From: Candidatus Obscuribacterales bacterium
GTDB taxonomy: Bacteria > Cyanobacteriota > Vampirovibrionia > Obscuribacterales > Obscuribacteraceae
Direction: 5' to 3'
Assembly (NCBI GenBank): GCA_019752635.1
Contig: JAIELX010000156.1
Location: 1-39,849 of the forward strand
Length of the DNA stretch: 39,849 nucleotides
The notes beneath the pieces were generated by a model. It was given only the letters and a program-made list of their open reading frames with translations. It did no database searches and was not told where the DNA came from. Of the stretch, positions 17,929-26,037 are shown one piece after another. The position numbers and the translations under genes are program-made. Within the stretch, counting starts at the first letter, position 1. Each line of letters opens with the position of its first letter.

Positions 17929-19608
17929 TTACTCACCTCCGCTCCACTCATCCCACGGACGTTCTTTGCCGTCTTTAATTTCTCGGCGATAAATTGCATT
18001 CGACAAACTGCTCTCGAGATCATGAATCGAGTTGCGATGTCTTAAAAGCCACAGAGGTCCGGGGACTTCAACCTCTGCAGTCTTCGCATACATTGGCGCT
18101 ATCTGCGCGTATCGCCCCTCCTGCGCAAATTTCAGCTGCGTATCCAGATACCGCCAATACTGTCCGTCCCAAACTTGAGCCAAACCGTTGCAAAAAGGTG
18201 ACGCAACATCAAACTGTGGCGGCTTGACGAATTGGCCCTTGCGATTGATATAGCCGCACTTCTTATCAACCATTACAGGCGCAAGTCCGTCGGCGAACCA
18301 AACCTTAGCGCTGAATATCGGAAAGTCGAATTTATCGCTCGTTACGGGTTTGCCGAATCGATCGATAACAGACCACTTCGTTTTCGTGCGCACCGCTATC
18401 AGGTCTCCGAACGCCGAAGCCTCGTCATAGACTGGCGGAATTACAACCTTCCCGCGAGAATCGACAAACCCGCATTTACCATTTTCGACTATGCAAGCGT
18501 GATCATTGTGAAAGCTGAGGACGTTGGCAAAACGAGGCTCAAGAATAGTGCGACCGTCAGCATCGACCAGGCCGCGCCGACCGTTGCTAGCGACGATGAA
18601 CGCATTATCGCCGAAGGGGCTATCCATTGCCGCGTTCCACAACTCAGCAAGAAACTCGTCACTGCGGCTCTCAGTCTGAATCGAATCGAGTTCGGCCAAT
18701 TGCATCCAATGTCCCGTCTTATCAACAAGACCGGTCTTACCAAATGACTCCCGTACCGCGAAACACTTTCCGAGTTTGATCGGTAAGTCCAAAGTCTTTG
18801 TTTTGAAAATCAGTTTTCCACCGGCATCAATCAATCCCCCTTCAGTTTGCGACGGTTCTGCCGATCGAAGGACAACAGGCGCAACGCCGTCTTCCGAAAA
18901 GTCACCGACATTCCGAAACTGTGGTTTTATAACAAACTTGCCCGACGTATCTATGAATCCCCATGGCGATTCCAGTTCATCCAATTTGTCGGACTTCCCT
19001 TCGGCGTCTTCAGACTCTTTCATTTGCTTCAGTGGAATGTAAGGGCGGGCCGCAGCCAAACCGTTGTGAAAAAGTTTGACTTCAGCGAATTGAGGTCCAA
19101 TAACTACTTTGCCGTTTCGATCGACAAAACCATATTTGTCATAATCCCACCCGGCCTCATGGACAGGACACAAGTTTGTTTCGCGGACGGAATTCTCCAG
19201 AGTCTGAATTGAAGGCTCTCGCCACGTCTCAGCGGGATAAGTCAAGTTACAAGGCAAATCAGCGAGCTTGTTGCGCTCGGACACAATGGCGCCGGTCCTA
19301 TCCACTGTTACTTTGCGACTTATGCTGGCCCGAATATCAATAAAACTCAGGCAAACGATACCGATGCATGCGGTCATGCAGCTCAATTTGATCAGACGAT
19401 GCCGCAGCAGACCATAACTTTCGGGTGCAATGGCGGCGCCGACAGGCTCTTGCGAAGCTGCTTCCATTGAAACTTTCGCCGCACCTGCGGTCTGTTCGGC
19501 CATGTCTGTGCCACCAGCCACGGTTGCCCCCGTCGCAACCAAGTCGGATTGCGAAACATCTTTGGCAGTCGCAAAAGTTTTTTCGCGACGACGTACATCC
19601 ACGAACAT
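17929..19608 (-). CDS. WG-repeat membrane protein
   Basis: 559 residues from MFVDVRRREK; the GTG three codons earlier lies within the GGAGG ribosome site, so ATG is the start. A roughly 70-residue cytoplasmic N-terminus rich in Ala, Thr and Glu is followed by one membrane helix (about 73-92) and an outside domain of about seven or eight WG/KWG repeats. Examples are YGFVDRNGKVVI, WGFIDTSGKFVI, RGLVDADGRTIL, CGFVDSRGKVVI and CGYINRKGQFVK. WG repeats are thought to form beta-propeller-like binding surfaces. Being packed between an APH-type kinase and two Ser/Thr kinases suggests it is the ligand-binding sensor or substrate of those kinases (inference). The N-terminus has many Ser and Thr that could be phosphorylated. 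Confidence 0.88.
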   Translation of the reverse strand: MFVDVRRREKTFATAKDVSQSDLVATGATVAGGTDMAEQTAGAAKVSMEAASQEPVGAAIAPESYGLLRHRLIKLSCMTACIGIVCLSFIDIRASISRKVTVDRTGAIVSERNKLADLPCNLTYPAETWREPSIQTLENSVRETNLCPVHEAGWDYDKYGFVDRNGKVVIGPQFAEVKLFHNGLAAARPYIPLKQMKESEDAEGKSDKLDELESPWGFIDTSGKFVIKPQFRNVGDFSEDGVAPVVLRSAEPSQTEGGLIDAGGKLIFKTKTLDLPIKLGKCFAVRESFGKTGLVDKTGHWMQLAELDSIQTESRSDEFLAELWNAAMDSPFGDNAFIVASNGRRGLVDADGRTILEPRFANVLSFHNDHACIVENGKCGFVDSRGKVVIPPVYDEASAFGDLIAVRTKTKWSVIDRFGKPVTSDKFDFPIFSAKVWFADGLAPVMVDKKCGYINRKGQFVKPPQFDVASPFCNGLAQVWDGQYWRYLDTQLKFAQEGRYAQIAPMYAKTAEVEVPGPLWLLRHRNSIHDLESSLSNAIYRREIKDGKERPWDEWSGGE

Positions 19609-19649
19609 ACGCGGCACCTCCGATTAGTAAGCGTAAGGCTATTCAATCG

Positions 19650-20711
19650 TTAAAACATTGCAAACCTGTGACTGTTATTGAGCAAGAAACAAGACAGTCG
19701 TGCCCCGTAAGCGAAGCCACTCGCTGTTGCCAACGCAGCCGGGCAGGACTCAAGCCCTTCGATTGCCCAAAAAAGCATCAAAAATGCGGCGAGATCCATA
19801 CGAGCACGAAACTCAGCTACGCGGGATTCGCTCTTGCTCCAGTCCTTCCAGGGCAGATGCTCGTCTAGCAATTCGTTATAATGGCGCAGAAAATGATTTG
19901 CTGCTTGCTCGTTGATACCATTGGCGCTATCACAAGAAGCAAAGAACATGACGCACGCGTATGCCAGATCGATCAGGGGTGAACCGATCGACGCATACTC
20001 CAGATCCAGCAAAACAGAGGCTTTTCCGTCTACGAACAAAATATTGCCCGGGTGAAAATCGCCGTGCGCTACGACTACAGGTAAGCTGCCCGAGGAGTTA
20101 TAAACAATTGCTAGTGCAGCAGTGAGTCGCTCGGCAAACGGTTCTATACCAAGACCCAACTCGGCCAATGCCGGGGAATTCGTGGCACCATTCTTGCAGA
20201 TCGATCGACACTTTTCCCAAGTCTTGTCAAAGTAGGTACCGTCAAACCGCGGAAGATTGAGAGCAGCCCCCCGAGCCAGCACCCGATAACCGGTTCGATG
20301 CAAGCAAGCCAATACTTCAGCTGCTTGAGCACAATGGCTTTGCGACCACTGCTGCGCCATTGTCCAATCAAATGGGGCATCAGCCTCGACAAAAACACCA
20401 AGCGACCAAACCTGACCTTCAAACTCGATCAGCTTCTCTTCTTCATCCTGTGCCAGTGGTGGTGGCAGATAGGGAAAGTCATGGGAGCGAAGCAATCCCC
20501 GCAACTTCAAAACCTCTTCGATGGCTGCTCGACATTGGTCCTTACGGTGAGCTTTCACCACATAAACGTTTTCCTGGCAGGTCACAGCGGCAACACACGA
20601 TGATGTGTCGGAGTTCATCTTTCGAATCTGACTCGGGTTTATCCCGAAGCCTTCTAGTACTGAATGTGGTATCAACTGTCGCCAGCCTTCTTGTGAGAGC
20701 GTACTAATCAT
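19650..20711 (-). CDS. APH-family phosphotransferase
   Basis: 353 residues. Aminoglycoside phosphotransferase/choline kinase fold: a Lys in VYVVKAHR (Lys53) for ATP, the catalytic loop HGDFHPGN (216-223), and metal ligand Asp236 in LLDLEY. Such enzymes phosphorylate small molecules (sugars, choline, homoserine, antibiotics) or fructosamines; the substrate cannot be told from sequence. No membrane helix. First gene of the operon with the WG protein (gap 41 bases) and two membrane kinases. Its ATG lacks a clear ribosome site, but no better start is visible. A resistance role is not favoured, because it sits in a signalling operon and has the same codon use as its neighbours. Confidence 0.85.
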   Translation of the reverse strand: MISTLSQEGWRQLIPHSVLEGFGINPSQIRKMNSDTSSCVAAVTCQENVYVVKAHRKDQCRAAIEEVLKLRGLLRSHDFPYLPPPLAQDEEEKLIEFEGQVWSLGVFVEADAPFDWTMAQQWSQSHCAQAAEVLACLHRTGYRVLARGAALNLPRFDGTYFDKTWEKCRSICKNGATNSPALAELGLGIEPFAERLTAALAIVYNSSGSLPVVVAHGDFHPGNILFVDGKASVLLDLEYASIGSPLIDLAYACVMFFASCDSANGINEQAANHFLRHYNELLDEHLPWKDWSKSESRVAEFRARMDLAAFLMLFWAIEGLESCPAALATASGFAYGARLSCFLLNNSHRFAMF

Positions 20712-21097
20712 AACTGGTTAGCGCGAGCGCCCGCCAAGGACAGCCCCTCATTCGGCCCGATTATTGGGACTTCCTAAGATTATTTAGCTCAAATATCGCG
20801 CGCGCGAAAGCCCCACCACCTTACAACCACGGAGGCCGCGTCCGCTGCCCGCACGCGAAGCACCGGCTTCACACGTGTTGTGCCGCGCAGAGCGCAGGCG
20901 TAAGGGTAATTGTATTCCCCGTTTTTCACAAAACACCAGAGACCGCACAGACCAAACAAGCAACGTAGCGCGATCTCCATCTCCAGTGACTTTCCTGCTG
21001 CCGAATGGCATGCGCGGACAACACTGGTCTTTCTTCAATCAAAGGGTCGACGCACAACAAGGCGCGCGACCGGGCTTTAACGAAAGGACCTCACGCA
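20712..21097. other. Divergent promoter region
   Basis: 386 bases between the leftward kinase operon and the rightward dioxygenase fusion. No coding frame is supported. An alternating CG run (atcgcgcgcgcg) lies near 20797-20808. It should hold promoters for both units; none could be assigned with confidence. Confidence 0.5.
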
Positions 21098-24000
21098 ATG
21101 TACATCTTGCTCACAGGCCTGGCTTTGCTCGTGGTGGTCGCCCTCTGGCGACGTCCACGGCATCCCGGCTACGGAGTCCATCTCAACCACGACAAGTCCA
21201 CCGAACCCGGACTCGGCTGGATGGAACGCTTTCTGGGCGGCAGCCCGAAAGCCGAAGGCGAGCAGATCAAGACGATGAACGAACAGATTCGTCGCGTCTC
21301 GACCCGCAACAAGATCAACAACAAGCTGAGTAAGCCGATTCGTGCTTTGCACGGGCTTATTCACATCGGCGTCAAGAACGCGGTCTTCAAGCCGTGCAAC
21401 GACGTTCCGGCGCAACTGCAAGTCGGCTTCCTGAAGCCGGGGTTGGAATGCCCGACCACCTTGCGATACTCAAACGCCTCCGGGGCAATTCAACCCGATA
21501 GCGCGCGCGATTTGCGCGGGCTCGTCGCTCGCATCGAAGTGCCCGGCGTGGGCAGCTACGACTTGCTCGGCACCAACGCCGAAGCGTCGCACGCCCGCGA
21601 TGCCTGGCAGTTCATGCAGTTCGCCACCGCTGCGGCGGGATTCGCCATTCCGTGGATGCCGACCCGGCTGATGAAGATCATCAACAAGGTGCAGTTCATC
21701 CCCAACCTGCTCTGGCGGGTGGGTGTGCGCGAAGGTATCCGCATGCTCAAGACCGGTGCCGGTCAGACCTCGCGCCGCGTCGCCAGCCTCGCATTCGAAA
21801 CGTTCTACAGCCGGTCGCCATACTCCTACAACGGTTACGCGCTGCGTTTCCGCCTGGTGGGCATGGGTGATTCGCTCTGCACGCAAGAAGAGCTGGAGAA
21901 GCGAATCCAATCGGTCGAGGCACTGGACAACCCGGTGCTCGCCGCCAATGCGGACATTCCCGAAGACGAACGTCGGCTGCGTACGGACCTGATCGAACGT
22001 CTCAAGCACGGTCCGCTCGTGGTTGCAGTCGAGCTTGAGCTGTACACCGACGACGAAAACACGCCGCTGGAAGACGGCTCGATCAAGTGGAAAGTCACCA
22101 AGCGAATTGTCGCCGGGCACATCCACATTCCTCAGCAGGACCTCACTACGCCCGAAGCGCAAGCGGTTCTGGCCGAGGTCGACGAAATGGAGTTCAGTCC
22201 GTGGAAAGTCAAGGCTGATGTCCGCCCTCTGGGCAGCCTGAACCGCGCTCGCAAGCCGGTTTACTGGACAAGCCAATCTTTGCGCAAGGGTCGGCAAACC
22301 TACAAGCTGCAAAGCCTGTTCATGCGCATCATTCACTTCCTGTTCTGCAAGAAGAAGGGAACCGTTACCATGTCTCAAGACAACCCCAACGCGGGAGGCT
22401 GCCCGATGCATCGGCGGCCGACCGACGCGGCCCCGCCATCTGACAGCAACCCGCAAGCCGCAGCCGGACCTGCATCCGAAGGCGGCAACGAACCCGTCAA
22501 CCCGCCCAGCGGATGCCCGATGCACCGCAAGGCAGCGGAAGCTGGAACGCCTCCCGAGGTCAAGACACCGGTTGACACCGGACCGCCAGCCACCGCAACC
22601 GGCCCCGCTGACGGCACGCCGGAAGACGACTCGCAGTTCCGCCCCGTGTCCCCGAAGGTGGGCGTCGGACCGGCAAAGTACGTTTACTGGAACATGTTCT
22701 ACGCCGTGCTCCAGTGGTTCAACCTGAAGCTGGCGTTCAACAAGTACCGCCGCGTGAGCTGGGACAAGTGGCCGCCGTTCATCGCGCTGTTCTACCTGCT
22801 CGCGAAGATTCGGTTCAACCGCAGCAACGCGCTGACCAGCCCGTACGCGTACAAGACGAACGACGTCATGCCCAAGGGCACGCCGGTACCGGAACGAGCC
22901 AAGATCGGCTACACCGCGGACGGCACATTTGCCGCGGACCACACCGATCCGAAGATGGGCGCGGAGAACACTCGCCTCGGCAACAACATGCCACCGCGTC
23001 TGGTTCGCCCGGACGTCGAGAACATGTCGCCGTCGGCTCGCGTCGTCGGCAAGCTGCGTTGGCGGCGGCTCGACGAGAACGGCAAGGAAGTGACCATCTA
23101 CGCGCTCATTTTGAGCGACCTCGGTGGATGGTGGATCCAGTTCCAATTCCACAACTTCGGTGGGAACACCAAGCGCAATCCCATCTCCTCTTGCCCGCAC
23201 TACCTCGGTCGCGAGCCGAAGGAAGGCTGGCCGGACAACCGCGCCGTGGTCGACCGCACCACCAAGGACCCGACCCGCGTGACCGACAACGGTCGCCCGA
23301 CGGTGATCAGCGAACGCCTGATGGTCTGGACGCAAGCCCAGATTTACGGCACCAACGAAGCGGAACAGAATCCGCTGCGCACTTACGCCGGCGGCAAGAT
23401 GCGCCTGGACGAAGACGGTCTTCTGCCGGAAGATCCGAACCGGCCCGGCCTCGACCAGACCGGGTTCAGCAACAACTACAACCCGGGGCTGAGCCTGCTG
23501 CACTGGCTGTTCGTTTCCGAACACAACGCCATCTGCGACTACTACCACCACTTCCACCCGGAGTGGAATGACGAGACGCTGTTCGTCATGGCGCAGAAGG
23601 TAAACGTCGCGCACATGGCGCGAATCCACACCACGGAGTGGACGGAAGACCTGTTGCAGCACCCCGCGCTGCAGCTCGGCATGCACGCCGACTGGTACGG
23701 CTTCCTCGGTCAAAAGCTGAAGATGTGGATCATGCGGTTGTGCCACCGCAACAAGACCGCCGCTCGGCTGCTCAGGCCTCTGCGCAACTCGGACACCATC
23801 TACGGGATGCCGGGTTCCAAGCACGAGCACCACGACGGTGAGTTCCAGACGCCGCAGCAGTTCCGCATGGTGTACCGCCTGCACGAACTGATTCTCGGCG
23901 AGCAGGAACTCTGCAAGCCGGGCACGAACGAGCGGCTCACAAAGATCGACCTCATCGACTTCGTGCACACCAACACTCGTCCGATCGTGAAGAAGTTCGG

Positions 24001-25507
24001 GTACGAGGCGCTGGCCTGGTCGTTCATGAAGAAGTCGTGCGGCGCTCTCACGCTGCATAACTTCCCCCGAGTGCTCACGCAGTTCCGCAACCAGCAGAAC
24101 GGCGAGCTTACCGACCTGGCGGAGCTGGATATCTTCCGCGAGCGCACCGACGGCACGGGCAGCTACAACGACTTCCGCGAGTCTCTTGGCGAGCCGCGGG
24201 TCACGTCGTTCATGGAGCTGACCGGCGGCAACCAGGCGCTGGCCGACGAGCTGGAGCGTTGCTACGAAGGCGACGTGGACAAGGTGGACGCCGGCATCGG
24301 CATTCTGGCCGAACCGAAGCCTGCAGGCTTCGCGCTGGGCTTCTGCCAGTTCTACCAGTTCGTGTTGAATGCGCCACGGCGGGTGAAGAGCAACATTCAC
24401 CTGACCGAGAAGTTCGATTACGACAACTACCTGGAAGGTATGAACTGGGTAGAGCACTCCGGCGGCATCCTCGGCGTTATCGCTCGCCATCTGCCCGGTA
24501 TGAAGCCGGCGTTGGAAGGCAACGAGCGCGGGTTTGCCCCGTTGAAGGAAGCCGAGTTCTTCCCGAAGCGGCAGTTGGCCAAGACGAAGGAGTCGACGGG
24601 CAACGTGGCCAAGTCCGACATCCGCACCTGGGGTCTGGGCGCGGTCACGGCGCTCGCAGCGGTTTGCACCGGTGCGGTCAGCTGGTGGTTCGCGGCACTG
24701 CTTCTGGTGGCACTGGCTGCCATCCCGACCTGGCTGACGGTGCGTCGCATGCTCGCGATGCGCTTCATGCAACAGTGTTGGAATCTGTGCTACACCGACA
24801 AGCGGGGCTTCATGTTCGGGACGCTCGAACGCGCCGAACACTCGCTGAACCGCGCAGCATTCTTCGGACGGATGCAAGCCTACGCGGTCATGGGCATCGG
24901 CGGCTTGCTGGCGCTGACGTTCGCGGGTACCCACCCGTGGATCGCGGCGATGTTGGGCGTGGTTGCCTTTACCGGCATCTTCACTCGCAAGTGGTCGAAC
25001 CGCTTCGCGAGCGAAGCCCACATCCTCATGGTCAGCTTGCGCAACCGCATGCGCGTCGGCGAGCCGGTCATCAGCTACAATGACCTGCCTGGCGTCACGA
25101 CCAGCGATAAGCGTTCGCACTTCTCGCAAGAAGGCACCGACTTCTGCCCTTGGCTCCACAAGGACAACGGCGAGGTCAACATGCGAGAGTTCGAAGACAT
25201 GTTCCTCAAGTTCGCCCCCGGTCGTGACTACATGACCGCCTACGACTTCGCTCGTCTGCACGAAGAGACTGCTCTTCGCGGCGAGTGCGGCAACTGGTTC
25301 ACCCGGTGGTTGGAACAGCGCGCTAACACGCGCAAGACCAATTACCTGATCCAGGTGTTCGCCGACCGCGTCGTCGAGGAAGATCGGCAGCTGGTGCCGG
25401 CGATCAGCAAGAGCATGGTGCTCGACATTCTGCAAGGTGTGGCGCAAGCCAACATCGCGAGGGAAGAAGCCGAGGGCGACACGGACCCGAGCGCTTACAA
25501 AAGCTAA
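21098..25507 (+). CDS. Catalase-related / alpha-dioxygenase / caleosin-like fusion (putative oxylipin synthase)
   Basis: 1469 residues; ATG preceded by AAAGGA. Domain 1 (about 75-415) is a catalase-related heme domain: distal His85, Asn160 in LLGTN, and proximal RxxxY at Arg385-Tyr389. A Pro/Gly linker (425-520) carries two GCPMHR motifs. Domain 2 (about 525-1140) is an alpha-dioxygenase/cyclooxygenase-type peroxidase: distal Gln681 and His685 (WIQFQFHNF), VSEHNAICD, HTTEWT with His844 and Thr849 (fatty-acid carboxylate residues in plant alpha-DOX), HADWYGFLG, and YRLH with catalytic-type Tyr926 and heme ligand His929. The C-terminus has hydrophobic segments (about 1180-1210 and 1262-1295) and a caleosin-like tail (about 1350-1447). 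There is also a hydrophobic N-terminal anchor (1-17). Likely reaction (inference): oxygenation of a fatty acid at C2, with the hydroperoxide passed to the catalase-like centre. GC-rich. Confidence 0.88.
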   Translation: MYILLTGLALLVVVALWRRPRHPGYGVHLNHDKSTEPGLGWMERFLGGSPKAEGEQIKTMNEQIRRVSTRNKINNKLSKPIRALHGLIHIGVKNAVFKPCNDVPAQLQVGFLKPGLECPTTLRYSNASGAIQPDSARDLRGLVARIEVPGVGSYDLLGTNAEASHARDAWQFMQFATAAAGFAIPWMPTRLMKIINKVQFIPNLLWRVGVREGIRMLKTGAGQTSRRVASLAFETFYSRSPYSYNGYALRFRLVGMGDSLCTQEELEKRIQSVEALDNPVLAANADIPEDERRLRTDLIERLKHGPLVVAVELELYTDDENTPLEDGSIKWKVTKRIVAGHIHIPQQDLTTPEAQAVLAEVDEMEFSPWKVKADVRPLGSLNRARKPVYWTSQSLRKGRQTYKLQSLFMRIIHFLFCKKKGTVTMSQDNPNAGGCPMHRRPTDAAPPSDSNPQAAAGPASEGGNEPVNPPSGCPMHRKAAEAGTPPEVKTPVDTGPPATATGPADGTPEDDSQFRPVSPKVGVGPAKYVYWNMFYAVLQWFNLKLAFNKYRRVSWDKWPPFIALFYLLAKIRFNRSNALTSPYAYKTNDVMPKGTPVPERAKIGYTADGTFAADHTDPKMGAENTRLGNNMPPRLVRPDVENMSPSARVVGKLRWRRLDENGKEVTIYALILSDLGGWWIQFQFHNFGGNTKRNPISSCPHYLGREPKEGWPDNRAVVDRTTKDPTRVTDNGRPTVISERLMVWTQAQIYGTNEAEQNPLRTYAGGKMRLDEDGLLPEDPNRPGLDQTGFSNNYNPGLSLLHWLFVSEHNAICDYYHHFHPEWNDETLFVMAQKVNVAHMARIHTTEWTEDLLQHPALQLGMHADWYGFLGQKLKMWIMRLCHRNKTAARLLRPLRNSDTIYGMPGSKHEHHDGEFQTPQQFRMVYRLHELILGEQELCKPGTNERLTKIDLIDFVHTNTRPIVKKFGYEALAWSFMKKSCGALTLHNFPRVLTQFRNQQNGELTDLAELDIFRERTDGTGSYNDFRESLGEPRVTSFMELTGGNQALADELERCYEGDVDKVDAGIGILAEPKPAGFALGFCQFYQFVLNAPRRVKSNIHLTEKFDYDNYLEGMNWVEHSGGILGVIARHLPGMKPALEGNERGFAPLKEAEFFPKRQLAKTKESTGNVAKSDIRTWGLGAVTALAAVCTGAVSWWFAALLLVALAAIPTWLTVRRMLAMRFMQQCWNLCYTDKRGFMFGTLERAEHSLNRAAFFGRMQAYAVMGIGGLLALTFAGTHPWIAAMLGVVAFTGIFTRKWSNRFASEAHILMVSLRNRMRVGEPVISYNDLPGVTTSDKRSHFSQEGTDFCPWLHKDNGEVNMREFEDMFLKFAPGRDYMTAYDFARLHEETALRGECGNWFTRWLEQRANTRKTNYLIQVFADRVVEEDRQLVPAISKSMVLDILQGVAQANIAREEAEGDTDPSAYKS

Positions 25508-25620
25508 GCGGCTCCCGGGCTCTAGCAAACGCGCAGCCACTCTCTGAAAGGAGACGCGGCGCTGATTATCGAGCGTAGCGTGGCGCTTGCCTAGCATTGC
25601 GGCGCGCTTTGTAGCAAGGA

Positions 25621-25652
25621 GAGAGTATCCGGGTAACACCGGATGCTCTTTT
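25621..25652 (+). terminator. Intrinsic terminator of the dioxygenase gene
   Basis: AGAGTATCCGG, a six-base loop, CCGGATGCTCT, then TTTTCC. One G-T-type mismatch in the stem. It lies about 115 bases beyond the stop. Confidence 0.75.
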
Positions 25653-25748
25653 CCTTCTCCCTCCGCCTACTATACTTCCGAGTATTTTCGCAAACGCCCG
25701 AGAGCCTTACAATGACAGCAGCTACCGCCCTGCATACAATTGCTGTCA

Positions 25749-25900
25749 CGTCGTATTCGTGTCGATTTTTCTGAATTTTCGTATCGAATACGTGTTGATT
25801 GGGAAGCGTCGGTTGAGAAACCCTACAGGGGCCTAGTGAGCCAAGGAGAACACGAATACGATACGAAAATTCAGAAAAATCGTATCGTATTCGTATCGAC
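25749..25900. repeat. Large imperfect inverted repeat (MITE- or hairpin-like)
   Basis: Arms of about 48-53 bases (25749-25796 and 25848-25900) contain a 23-base identical core that starts GATTTTTCTG. They also carry repeated CGTATCG/CGTATTCG words, some palindromic in themselves. The arms enclose about 50 bases without a gene. AT-rich against a GC-rich surrounding. The rest of 25508-26037 holds only the two terminators listed. Confidence 0.75.
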
Positions 25901-25973
25901 TGAAAGAACGAGAATCGCGAACACCCTTTCCTAGAGCCGGACTTCCTCCTACGCCGGCATCTAGTAGGCGAGA

Positions 25974-26010
25974 TGAGAAAAGAAGCCTGCATGCGAAGAT
26001 GCAAGCTTCT
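25974..26010 (-). terminator. Terminator of the metallophosphatase gene
   Basis: Arms GAAGCCTGCAT and ATGCAAGCTTC with a six-base loop, one mismatch. On the minus strand a TTCTTTTCTC run follows. It starts about 28 bases after the stop. Confidence 0.75.
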
Positions 26011-26037
26011 CCGAAGTCGGAGTGGCTTCTCGGAGGA

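Noticed and set aside
19650..20711. Aminoglycoside resistance gene
   Set aside because: The APH fold is broad, the gene is embedded in a signalling operon with the same codon use, and nothing indicates a mobile resistance cassette.
21470..25639. Very long minus-strand open frame opposite the dioxygenase fusion
   Set aside because: It mirrors a GC-rich gene on the plus strand, is full of Val, Leu, Arg, Gln and His runs, and has no ribosome site or recognisable motif; the plus-strand protein has clear domains.
25749..25900. CRISPR array
   Set aside because: Only two arms in opposite orientation, not regularly spaced direct repeats, and no cas genes in the window.
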